From Mikania micrantha (taxonomy: Eukaryota > Streptophyta > Magnoliopsida > Asterales > Asteraceae): a DNA stretch of 64,000 nucleotides. A program made the translations under genes and the position numbers. Below, piece after piece: positions 31,540 to 42,551 of this stretch. The stretch spans positions 9,300,001 through 9,364,000 of the forward strand of contig CM018686.1 of the NCBI GenBank assembly GCA_009363875.1, in the 5' to 3' direction. How positions within the stretch are numbered: the stretch's first letter is position 1; each line of letters starts with the position of its first letter. A model generated the notes under the pieces. It had not been told where the DNA came from, searched no databases, and worked only from the letters and a program-made list of their open reading frames with translations.

Positions 31540-33915
31540 TGAGAGGCCCCGAACCCCTCAGTTGGCAAAACATCAAACCGATAATACTTAAACCATAATT
31601 ACATTATCATAGCAGCGGAATGTAGGGTAACAACATAACTAACATAAAGATCTAAACAAACTTTTACACATTAAACATAACCCACTCTTCTAACAGTCAT
31701 ATAGTACAGCCAGTCTATGCCAGGGATAGTCTTCAACGTATGCCATGAGCCTTCCTGGTCTCTTTCTCAAACTATTCAACCTGATATGCATGTAAAACAA
31801 GTCAGCTTTATGCTGGTGAGTTCTAAGTTCATTTCTTAGAAAAATCTTTATTTATTCATGTCATCACATGACACAATTTAAATACATAACATACCTGTTC
31901 TCATATCATACTTTCATCACATACATATCATCATAACATACTTACATAACATACATATTATCATAACATCATTCATATAGTGAAGGAACTTCACCGTTAA
32001 CTGCTGACCCTAAAGTCAAACAGGCTTGTGCAATCACAAGGCTCTTAAACTACCAACCCGCAGCTGGTAACTCATACATGTATAAGATTTCTTTAACACT
32101 ATCAACGCGCAGCTGATAACTCAAGCATGCCTAAGATTTCTTTAACTGAACTGGCGACACACAGTCGGCAGGCCTATGTTTCCACAGGACTCTTTAACCA
32201 TCAACCGAAATTGACGGCTCATACCGGTACAAGACTTCTTAACATACATCATAACATGGTTTAAACCATTTAAACCATCATAATCATAAACGGCTCCTTT
32301 CACCGTAGTGTTCAAGTTTTGCCCAACCGCAGCCAGCAAAACCTCATTTCCTACTCAACCTCGGTTGAGTCCTTTAAAATCATTTCTTTCTCAACCGCAG
32401 TTGAGACTTTAAAACATTCATTATATTTTAGCTGAGATTCTTAAAAATCATTTATTTCTCAATCATCATTGAGGCTTAACATATTCATTACATCTCAGCT
32501 GAAATTCTTTAAATCATTTACTTCTCAATCATAGTTGAGATTTAAAACATTCTTTTCTTTAAAACATTCTTTATCTATAAACATTCATTATCTGAAACAT
32601 ACTTCACCTTAAAACATACTTTATCTGATCATAATCAGATTACAATCATTTTCATAAAATAACTTTATAACATGCATATCAGCCCAAAATGATAAAACAT
32701 TTAAAACAGGGCTATAAGAACTCACTTGATATCTTACGGTAGCAAGATTCCTCGTAAACTGATACTAATGGTGTAACTCTGCATTCGTTTACACTTAATA
32801 CGTCATTTATGATTTAACCTACTGATTAGATCTTTCTGAACGTTCAATGTCAAAGACATTGTCTTGAAAGTCATCAAATAGTTAATGTTGTTGATTATAA
32901 TGCTAAAACAGTTCCTGAACAGATTAATGGCTTAGAAATGATAAATCCTTATCATTGATTGCCCAGAAATCATGAAATATCACAACATAGTCTTAGAATA
33001 GGTTTAATAACCATGATTAACATACTAATCTGACTGTTATCACAAACATCAGATAATCGTTCCAATAAGTATGTTAATGATTGTGATTAGTTTGGAACAC
33101 TCAGATTTAACCTTTGCATTTCAAAGATTAACCAAACTAATCATTTACATCATTATAATCAAATGGATTAATCCATTATAATCATAGTTGTGATTTCATG
33201 CAAACCGGGCATTACAACGGCTCAAAACAAGGATTTAACCGTTAGAACATCGTGTTCTTCATTTCTAATCAATCCTAGCCATCATCTAGGCAATAATCAA
33301 CAATCCTAACTATCTTATTACGTTCAAAATCAAGATCTAATCAATCAAAATCAAACTAGAAGGTTAAAATGAACCGTTACCTGTTCTGACGAGTTTCTGC
33401 GGGTAAAACTACGATCGGGACTTGAAATACGATCTGTGGTGCGATTTATGGCTTCAAATGGCTTAGAATTGAAGTTTGGATGATAAGAACTTGATCTTTT
33501 TCGTCTGGAAGTCGTTTAGGGTCGAAATGAAGGGTTTTGAAGCTTCTGAAATGTTCTGGTCGAATTAAACCATTTTTTAGCCGACATAGTCCCTGGGCGC
33601 ATAGCCTGACTCTGGAGGGTTGGGAGTTAGGCTATGCGCCTAGCGTGTTTTTCTTCCAATATTTGATTTAAACTTCGTTTCGTGATTCCGGGAGCATACG
33701 AACTCCGTTTTGCGCACGGTTTTCGCCCACGTTCATTATTTTTCACATACTATCAATCCCCAATAACAAAAGTTACTAAATCCTCGTGGATTTCAAGCAT
33801 GACCAAATGTGCTTACGTCATAATTGCCGAATTTTTCGTACGCAATCATCACAGTTTCAACAGTAACCGAAATCTCGTACGTTTATTATTAAATTTCTAA
33901 TTTTCGGTTGTTACA
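31540..33915 (-). mobile_element. Element 1 3' LTR
   Basis: 2376 bp, plus-strand ends TGAGAGGCCCC...GTTGTTACA. On the minus strand it starts TGTAACAACC directly after the polypurine tract. Contains the conserved TAGATCTTTCTGAACGTTCA block (32827-32861) and an inverted pair GGCGCATAGCC / GGCTATGCGCC (about 33594-33640). Confidence 0.95.
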
Positions 33916-33954
33916 AATCTACCCTCCTTACAATAGGTTTCGTCCTCGAAACCT
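33916..33954 (-). promoter_or_regulatory. Element 1 polypurine tract and hairpin
   Basis: Minus strand: a perfect 8-bp-stem palindrome AGGTTTCG-AGGA-CGAAACCT (33935-33954) just after the pol stop codon, then the purine-rich TAAGGAGGGTAGATT (33916-33930) abutting the 3' LTR. The polypurine tract primes plus-strand DNA synthesis. Confidence 0.75.
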
Positions 33955-33955
33955 G

Positions 33956-35422
33956 TTACGTTTCAAACAAATGTGGGTAGAGTCGTTTCATCTCGTCTTC
34001 AGTCTCCCATGTAGCCTCAGATCCTTTTCGGTGCTTCCATTGAACTTTAACTTGTCTGATCATCTTGTTACGTAACTATTTCTCTTTCGTATCAACAATT
34101 GCAACTGGTTCTTCTATGTAATTCAACCTTTCATCAACTTCAATATCATTTAAAGGCACATATGCTACATCATCCGCTAGACATTTTCTCAGATGTGAAA
34201 CGTGAAATGTCGGATGAATTCCACTCAGTTCATCTGGTAGATCTAATCGGTAAGCTACCTTACCGACCCGTGCCATTATTCGAAAAGGTCCAATGAATCT
34301 CGGACTCAACTTTCCTCTCTTCCTGAATCGAATAACTCCCTTCCATGGTGAAACTTTTAACAATACTTGATCACCTACTTCAAACTCTATTGGTCTCCGT
34401 CTTTTATCGGCATAAGATTTCTGTCGATCCTGTGCAGCTTTCATTCGCACTTTAACTAGTTGAAGCTTTTCTGTCAAATCTAACACTGCAGCTTTACTTC
34501 CCACTTCTTTCTGTCCTACACCTCCCCAACATACCGGTGTCCTACAACGCCGTCCATACAATGCCTCATATGGTGGCATTCCAATACTAGCATGGTAGCT
34601 ATTGTTGTACGAGAATTCTACCAATGGTAAATGATCATCCCAACTACCACCAAAATCAATAATACAAGCTCTGAGCATATCTTCTAAGGTTTGGATAGTC
34701 CTTTCAGACTGTCCATCGGTCTGAGGATAATACGCAGTGCTAATATTGAGTCTTGTACCCATTGATTCATGAAACCGTTTCCAGAATCTTGAAACGAACC
34801 GCGTGTCACGATCTGACACTATAGAAACTGGAACTCCATGTCTCATAATTATTTCTTTCACAAATAGTTCAGACAGTTTCTCCGACGTATAAGTCTCCCG
34901 CATAGGCAAGAAATGAGCACGTTTTGTTAACCGGTCTACAATCACCCAAATAGCATCATGACGTTTCGCCGTAAGAGGCAACTTAGTTATAAAATCCATG
35001 GTGATGTGTTCCCATTTCCATTCCGGGACTTCTAGAGGTTGCACATAACCATAAGGTTTCTGATGTTCAGCTTTTACTTGCGCACATGTCAAACATTTGT
35101 TTACGTATTGCATTACATTAAACTTCATACCTGGCCACCAATAATCCTTTCGAAGGTCTTGATACATTTTCGTTGCACCAGGATGAATAGAGTAACGTGA
35201 CTTATGTGCTTCATCTAGAATCCTTGACCTGATGTCCCCATTTCGTGGAACCCACATTCGACCGAATCGTATCTTAACACCAAATTCATTTTCTTCTAGA
35301 TTCTTGACTTGACCAAAGATTCTTTCGAATCCAACATTTTCTTCCTTTAGTCCTTCCTTCTGTGCATCTTTGAGCTCATTCAGAAAGTCTGGTGTTATCA
35401 CCAAACTGTAAGACTTACACAT
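33956..35422 (-). pseudogene. Element 1 integrase with chromodomain-like tail
   Basis: Integrase of the gypsy polyprotein, inserting cDNA into host chromatin. The HHCC zinc-binding region ('HPGATKMYQDL…CLTCAQVKAEH') precedes the catalytic core: D in 'HITMDFITKLP', D in 'IVSDRDTRF', E in 'QTDGQSERTIQTLEDML'. A GPF/GPY-type region ('RGKLSPRFIGPFRI') follows. A TAG at 34076-34078 stops the frame, but the same frame continues to a TAA at 33956-33958, encoding 'RQVKVQWKHR' and 'ATWETEDEMKRLYPHLF', the chromodomain-like end that targets heterochromatin. The frame is offset by one base from the RT frame upstream (junction near 35415). Confidence 0.9.
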
Positions 35423-37556
35423 ATAGCAGAGTGTCTGTTTTACGACTTAGAGCATCAGCCACCACATTGGCTTTTCCTGGGTGATACAAAATCTCACAGT
35501 CATAGTCTTTAAGTAACTCAAGCCATCTTCTTTGTCTCATATTCAAGTCTTTCTGTTCAAAGAAGTATTTTAAACTTTTATGATCTGTGTAGATTGTACA
35601 TTTCACTCCATATAAATAATGCCTCCAAATTTTTAAAGCAAATACCACAGCAGCCAATTCCAAATCATGTGTTGGATAATTAGCTTCATGGGTTTTCAAT
35701 TGTCTTGAGGCATATGCTATTACCTTTCCCCTTTGCATAAGTACACAACCCAAACCCAGATAAGACGCATCTGAGTACACCACCATGTCTTCATTACCAT
35801 CCGGCAGTGTTAAAATAGGAGCTTCGGTTAATCTCTTCTTTAGTTCTTCAAAAGCTTGAACCTGAGTTGGACCCCAATCGTACTTTACTTCTTTCCTCGT
35901 CAATTTTGTCAACGGTGTAGCAATCCTAGAGAAATCCTGAATAAATCTTCTGTAATAACCTGCTAAACCGAGAAAGCTACGCACTTCCGTTGGTGTTTTC
36001 GGAGGATTCCATTTCATTACCGCTTCTACTTTAGCTGGGTCCACCATTATGCCTTCTGGACTAATAACATGACCTAAAAATTGTACTTCCCGTAGCCAAA
36101 AGGCACATTTAGAGAATTTAGCATAAAGCTTTTCTCTTCTTAGTATTTCAAGAACTTCCCGGATATGACACGCATGATCACCTTCACTCCTTGAGTATAT
36201 TAATATATCGTCAATAAACACAATCACTGATCGGTCTAACATAGGTCTGCACACCCGATTCATTAAATCCATAAACGCCGCAGGAGCGTTTGTTAATCCG
36301 AAAGACATCACAAGAAACTCATAGTGTCCATAACGTGTGCGAAATGCTGTCTTCGGAATATCTTGTTCTCTCACCTTTAATTGATGATACCCTGATCTGA
36401 GATCTATTTTAGAAAACCAACTTGCCCCTTGCAATTGATCAAATAGATCGTCAATTCTTGGTAACGGATACTTATTCTTTATTGTGAGCTTATTCAATTC
36501 CCTATAATCAATACACATCCTCATACTTCCGTCCTTTTTCTTTACAAACAACACTGGTGCCCAAGGTGACACACTCGGTCGTATAAAACCTTTGTCTAGA
36601 AGGTCTTGTAGTTGGGTCATTAATTCTTTCATCTCTGTTGGAGCCAGACGGTACGGTGCCTTGGCGACAGGTTGAGCTCCTGGCACAACATCAATTTGGA
36701 ATTCGATTTCCCGATCAGGTGGAAGTCCTGGCAAATCCTCAGGAAATACATCAGGAAAGTTACACACCACGGGTACGTCTTCCAATTCTTTTACCTTAAT
36801 TTCTTTATCAATAACATAAGCCAGATAAGCCCCACACCCTCGCCTCATAAATTCACTCGCCTTAATCATTGAAATGACTTTAGGCGCATTAAACACTTTA
36901 TCCCCGTAAACCGTTACTGAACTCCCATTAAGAGCTGTTAAGAAAATCATATTTCGTCGACAAACGATGTTAGCCTCATATTTGGCCAACCAATCCATTC
37001 CCAAAACTACATCGAAACCTCCTAACGTAATCAGAAACAACTTAACAGGGAATCTATGACCTTCTATATCAATGTAACAATCATCATCAATAGCCTCCGT
37101 TACTCTAGTAGATTTACCAAGAGCAGTTTCTATGTTAAAGGCATTTTCTATCTTTCTAACATTTGCACACAGTTTATCACAAAAAGTAATAGCCACAAAG
37201 CTCATACTTGCACCAGAATCAAATAGAACTGAAGCAGGGATATCATTAATCAAGAATGTACCTGTCACCACATCCGGGTCTTTGGCTGCCTGATCTCTGG
37301 TCATAGTAAAGGCACGAGCTTTTGCCTTTTGCTTCTCCCCTCCCTTGCTACTTTCAGGTTTACTGGCTTCAGTAGGTATTGTCTTTGGTTTAAAACAATT
37401 CTTGCTCATGTGACCGATCCCACCACAATTGTAACACTTTAGTATGGTTGGGCAATTATACGAGAGGTGTCCAGTTTTTCCACAACGGTAGCACAAAGTA
37501 GTCCCCAGGCGACATTCTCCCCATGCTTCTTCTTCCGCACTTGGTGCACGTTTCAA
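35415..37556 (-). pseudogene. Element 1 zinc knuckles, protease, RT, RNase H
   Basis: This 713-codon frame opens with two CCHC knuckles, CYRCGKTGHLSYNC and CYNCGGIGHMSKNC (end of gag), then an aspartic protease ('SVLFDSGASMSF'). Reverse transcriptase follows, with 'FVKKKDGSMRMCIDYREL', 'FRTRYGHYEFLVMSFGLTNAP' and the catalytic 'FIDDILIYS'. RNase H ends the frame ('VVYSDASYLGLGC', 'YTDHKSLKYFF', 'VVADALSRK'). These domains process Gag-Pol and copy RNA to DNA in virus-like particles. The segment is open throughout; breaks are only at its two ends. Confidence 0.93.
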
Positions 37557-38523
37557 ATTCTTCTACTTTAAGCTTTTTCATGGGGAGTCCCGGTTTACCA
37601 TTTCTATTTCTTTTGAATCCCGGTGACCACTTTTGCTTCGGTTCTTCCTTTGTTGGTTCAGCTTCCACAACATCATCCCAAACAATGCCGCTGATTTCTA
37701 CTGCTGATTCAAAAGTCCTAGGAGCATGCGCCTTCACATGTGTTCGGACTTTAGGTGGTAACCCTTCCACATATAGCTTCAATCTGCGTTCCTCCGTATT
37801 TACCAAATGAGGAACCAGTCTTGACATTTCATTAAATTTTGACGTATATTGCCGATGGTTCATACGTCCAGCTTTCAAAGTCAGAAATTCCGTTCGATTT
37901 TATCAATTTCATTCTTTGGACAGAAGTGTTTTATAACTAATTCCTTCAAGTCCTCCCATTTAAAACCCTCCACATCAGTAGTGGTCTTTGACTGCTTAAC
38001 AGTGTTCCACCAATGTAGAGCTTCTTCAGTAAATGAGTGAGCTGCAAATTTCACAGCTTGATCTTCCCGGCATTCACTGATAGCAATAACCGCCTCCATA
38101 GCCGAAACCCAATGACAGGTGGCCACAGCATCCTTCTTACCATCAAATGAGGGTGGATTGCATCTTTGAAGGCCTTGTAATCACAACCCTTCCGTTTCTC
38201 TGACGTAGAATCACCGTTCTTAGTTCCGGTGATCACAACTTCCTCTTCTTTGGTGCTGTCATTAGCTCCTTCAGACTTGTCTTTCAAAGTATCCTTCAGT
38301 ATTTTTGTAACCAAAACTGGTAGCTTATCATCCAAAACTTTACAGACCTCATCAGAAATAGCCTTCACTACGATAGGCTCTAGAGTAAACTCATCTTCAT
38401 CTTCCGGTCGCTCGTTGTGCTCGTAGTCGTCTTCATTGACGGGTTCTTCATTCTCGATATGCGGTTCTTCAGGTTCCTGTGGTTGCTTCCTTGGTCTACC
38501 CCTTTGTCCAGCCCATTTAACTA
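37456..38523 (-). pseudogene. Element 1 gag, broken by single-base losses
   Basis: Capsid/nucleocapsid protein. The N-terminus (about 38520-38370) reads 'KWAGQRGRPRKQPQ' with an AT-hook-like RGRP and acidic stretch; no in-frame ATG follows the upstream stop, so the start may be mutated or come from a spliced leader. The retrotransposon-gag core ('ALHWWNTVKQ', 'ELVIKHFCPKNEIDKIE', 'FNEMSRLVPHLV') is spread over three frames. Two shifts are explained by one missing G in short G runs (near 38155 and 37887); a third lies near 37525. Confidence 0.85.
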
Positions 38524-38830
38524 CCTACAGGATGCAACAATTGGAGAATCAGTACAGGTTTAGTTTAGCACGAAATAAGCTTTGTAAATCGTTAATGACG
38601 TTGATCAGGTGTTATTAACCATTTACCTAACTCATAGGCTCTAAACGTTTCCCATCACGTCACCCCAAAGTGCATGACTCTAACTATCTTTCTAACCTTA
38701 CACCTATGTCTTAACTCATACATAACATTCAGCTCATGGCATCAAACTACCCTTGACTGGCATTCTTATCCTTCAGTCCCATTTTCAGTTTAAGTCTAGT
38801 CATTAGGGATGACCGGATCTCTCAAACTAT

Positions 38831-38843
38831 GGCTCTGATACCA
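38831..38843 (-). other. Element 1 primer-binding site
   Basis: Minus strand TGGTATCAGAGCC, 3 nt from the 5' LTR end at 38847; initiator tRNA-Met primer. Confidence 0.92.
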
Positions 38844-38846
38844 ACT

Positions 38847-41223
38847 TGAGAGGCCCCGAACCCCTCAGTTGGCAAACATCAACCGATAATACTTAAACCA
38901 TAATTACATTATCATAGCAGCGGAATGTAGGGTAACAACATAACTATCATAAAGATCTAAACAAACTTTTACACATTAAACATAACCACTCTTCTAACAG
39001 TCATATAGTACAGCCAGTCTATGCCAGGGATAGTCTTCAACGTATGCCATGAGCCTTCCTGGTCTCTTTTCTCAAACTATTCAACCTGATATGCATGTAA
39101 AACAAGTCAGCTTTATGCTGGTGAGTTCTAAGTTCATTTCTTAGAAAAATCTTTATTTATTCATGTCATCACATGACACAATTTAAATACATAACATACC
39201 TGTTCTCATATCATACTTTCATCATACATATCATCATAACATACTTACATAACATACATATTATCATAACATCATTCATATAGTGAAGGAACTTCACCGT
39301 TAACTGCTGACCCTAAAGTCAAACAGGCTTGTGCAATCACAAGGCTCTTTAAAACTACCAACGCAGCTGGTAACTCATACATGTATAAGATTTCTTTAAC
39401 ACTATCAACGCGCAGCTGATAACTCAAGCATGCCTAAGATTTCTTTAACTGAACTGGCGACACACAGTCGGCAGGCCTATGTTTCCACAGGACTCTTTAA
39501 CCATCAACCGAAATTGACGGCTCATACCGGTACAAGACTTCTTAACATACATCATAACATGGTTTAAATCATTTAAACCATCATAATCATAAACGGCTCC
39601 TTTCACCGTAGTGTTCAAGTTTTGCCCAACCGCAGCCAGCAAAACCTCATTTCCTACTCAACCTCGGTTGAGTCCTTTAAAATCATTTCTTTCTCAACCG
39701 CAGTTGAGACTTTAAAACATTCATTATATTTTAGCTGAGATTCTTAAAAATCATTTATTTCTCAATCATCATTGAGGCTTAACATATTCATTACATCTCA
39801 GCTGAAATTCTTTAAATCATTTACTTCTCAATCATAGTTGAGATTTAAAACATTCTTTTCTTTAAAACATTCTTTATCTATAAACATTCATTATCTGAAA
39901 CATACTTCACCTTAAAACATACTTTATCTGATCATAATCAGATTACAATCATTTTCATAAAATAACTTTATAACATGCATATCAGCCCAAAATGATAAAA
40001 CATTTAAAACAGGGCTATAAGAACTCACTTGATATCTTACGGTAGCAAGATTCCTCGTAAACTGATACTAATGGTGTAACTCTGCATTCGTTTACACTTA
40101 ATACGTCATTTATGATTTAACCTACTGATTAGATCTTTCTGAACGTTCAATGTCAAAGACATTGTCTTGAAAGTCATCAAATAGTTAATGTTGTTGATTA
40201 TAATGCTAAAACAGTTCCTGAACAGATTAATGGCTTAGAAATGATAAATCCTTATCATTGATTGCCCAGAAATCATGAAATATCACAACATAGTCTTAGA
40301 ATAGGTTTAATAACCATGATTAACATACTAATCTGACTGTTATCACAAACATCAGATAATCGTTCCAATAAGTATGTTAATGATTGTGATTAGTTTGGAA
40401 CACTCAGATTTAACCTTTGCATTTCAAAGATTAACCAAACTAATCATTTACATCATTATAATCAAATGGATTAATCCATTATAATCATAGTTGTGATTTC
40501 ATGCAAACCGGGCATTACAACGGCTCAAAACAAGGATTTAACCATACGTTAGAACATCGTGTTCTTCATTTCTAATCAATCCTAGCCATCATCTAGGCAA
40601 TAATCAACAATCCTAACTATCTTATTACGTTCAAAATCAAGATCTAATCAATCAAAATCAAACTAGAAGGTTAAAATGAACCGTTACCTGTTCTGACGAG
40701 TTTCTGCGGGTAAAACTACGATCGGGACTTGAAAATACGATCTGTGGTGCGATTTATGGCTTCAAATGGCTTAGAATTGAAGTTTGGATGATAAGAACTT
40801 GATCTTTTCGTCTGGAAGTCGTTTAGGGTCGAAATGAAGGGTTTTGAAGCTTCTGAAATGTTCTGGTCGAATTAAACCATTTTTAGCCGACATAGTCCCT
40901 GGGCGCATAGCCTGACTCTGGAGGGTTGGGAGTTAGGCTATGCGCCCTAGCGTGTTTTTCTTCCAATATTTGATTTAAACTTCGTTTCGTGATTCCGGGA
41001 GCATACGAACTCCGTTTTGCGCACGGTTTTCGCCCACGTTCATTATTTTTCACATACTATCAATCCCCAATAACAAAAGTTACTAAATCCTCGTGGATTT
41101 CAAGCATGACCAAATGTGCTTACGTCATAATTGCCGAATTTTTCGTACGCAATCATCACAGTTTCAACAGTAACCGAAATCTCGTACGTTTATTATTAAA
41201 TTTCTAAATTTTCGGTTGTTACA
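38847..41223 (-). mobile_element. Element 1 5' LTR
   Basis: 2377 bp, near-identical to 31540-33915. Most differences are runs longer or shorter by one base, plus a 4-base insertion 'ATAC' near 40552 and rare substitutions such as C/T near 39570. On the minus strand a GGTAACGG donor-like site follows 'GTCAGAACA' near 40688, a position matched in LTRs 2 and 3. Confidence 0.95.
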
Positions 41224-41228
41224 GTTAA

Positions 41229-41344
41229 TTACTACCAAGAAGAACTAGCATAGGTAGAGGAACAGATTACCAATAGGTAATATACATAGTCATAGTATGT
41301 TAATACTAGAATCACAAAAACCACAATTATGGATTGATGAAATC
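41229..41344 (+). pseudogene. Endogenous caulimovirid, continuation after element 1
   Basis: A-rich sequence in the same sense as the viral ORFs. An open frame (from about 41257) encodes about 30 residues ending 'ESQKPQLWIDEI' at the gap. At least one frame change separates it from the stub at 31433. It is cut off by the N run, so how far the virus extends is unknown. Confidence 0.5.
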
Positions 41345-41444
41345 NNNNNNNNNNNNNNNNNNNNNNNNNNNNNNNNNNNNNNNNNNNNNNNNNNNNNNNN
41401 NNNNNNNNNNNNNNNNNNNNNNNNNNNNNNNNNNNNNNNNNNNN
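41345..41444. other. Assembly gap (100 N)
   Basis: Exactly 100 N, the usual placeholder for a gap of unknown size. Sequence on the right starts in (TTA)n and need not be contiguous with the virus on the left. Confidence 0.99.
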
Positions 41445-42546
41445 TTATTATTATTTATTATTATTATTATTTATTATTATTATTATTATTAATGTGAGAC
41501 ACAAATGCTCCAAATAAATCAGAATATAATAAAAGTAATTTTCATGTGAAGAACATTGTTGGAATATCCCAAACATCTATGACTGGTAGTTATCCAAAAT
41601 GTATAATTCTTAGATAAAAGACCTAATGGTGTTAAAAAAACAAAGAACGGGAGGAAAAAAAACAAAAACAAAAAGGTGGTGTTCTTACCCCTCTCTTTTG
41701 AATTTACACCCTTACATAGCATGTATCGGCTTGTATGGCTCGTATGTATTTTTGTATCCAACATTCTCTTAAATTTAAATTTAATATGCCTTTACAGGTC
41801 ACATTAATATTGTGTCAAATTTGGGAAGATGATTTGTTTTTATATGGGTCGTAGAGACTATACGACTATACGACCCGTATTATTTTTGTTTTGGGACGTA
41901 TAGGTCTATATGAGTGTATTGATTACAAGAAACGTATAAGTTATGCGACTTGTTTGAATTATATGAAAAGCCATAAGATTCTTTTAAAACTTGTAAATAT
42001 CGTTCAAATGATTCAAACAAATCAAACTTCCGTCTTCTCTCAACTTCTCAAATTTGAAATTCAATTGAATTCATTAATGATGTCATTTTGAGACAAGAGC
42101 TCTTTTAGTGAATATTCCAGCATTTCATATGTGCCGAAAAGCAATCACGTAAAATATCATGTCATGATAACAAATATATGTTTGAAATCGCTAGCCATTC
42201 AAGCTATTTTCAATCACCTTATTTGCCAAATAATCAATAGATGCCATTAAACATATTATCTCATTTTCCTCGTACACATTTGCAGTAATTATGTGTGTGC
42301 AAGTTTCAGGCTACTGAACTGATTAAGTTACACCTAAAATACAATATTGTATGTGCTTTCGCGAGACAATTGGAACTTCAGTGCATATTCACCGAGATTC
42401 TCCGTGAGATCTTCTTCAACATGAGGACCCAATACGTTTTTTCCGAGTATTTCAACCAGCTTTATTTTTTGCAGCAAATGCCTGCCCATCACGGATCACA
42501 CTTGTAAATAGATCACCATTTCACCATTGAACAGACGATGATGATA
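41445..42546. other. (TTA)n then unrecognised sequence
   Basis: A (TTA)n microsatellite occupies 41445-41490. The rest is AT-rich. A plus-strand frame (42295-42507, 70 codons) follows an acceptor-like 'GTTTCAG' and encodes 'LIKLHLKYNIVCAFARQLELQ…'; it may be a stray exon, but I do not recognise it and its extent is unclear. The last bases, AGACC (42547-42551), precede the LTR of element 3 and are presumably its TSD. Confidence 0.4.
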
Positions 42547-42551
42547 AGACC

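Larger units (their letters stand above)
31540..41223 (-). mobile_element. Gypsy element 1 (chromovirus), 9.7 kb, young
   Basis: A complete LTR retrotransposon on the minus strand: 5' LTR 38847-41223, primer-binding site 38831-38843, gag, protease, RT, RNase H, integrase, chromodomain-like tail, hairpin, polypurine tract, 3' LTR 31540-33915. TSD GTTAA is exact (31535-31539 and 41224-41228). LTRs differ by only a few substitutions and several one-base homopolymer indels. The gene order PR-RT-RH-INT and the C-terminal tail place it among chromodomain gypsy elements (Tekay/Del-like by my reading). It is inserted in the endogenous virus. Confidence 0.95.

Noticed and set aside
41297..41497. Open frame through the gap
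   Set aside because: Runs through 100 N and a TTA repeat; only the first part may be viral.
42295..42507. Host exon
   Set aside because: A single short frame with a weak acceptor and no partner exons or domain; described as unrecognised only.
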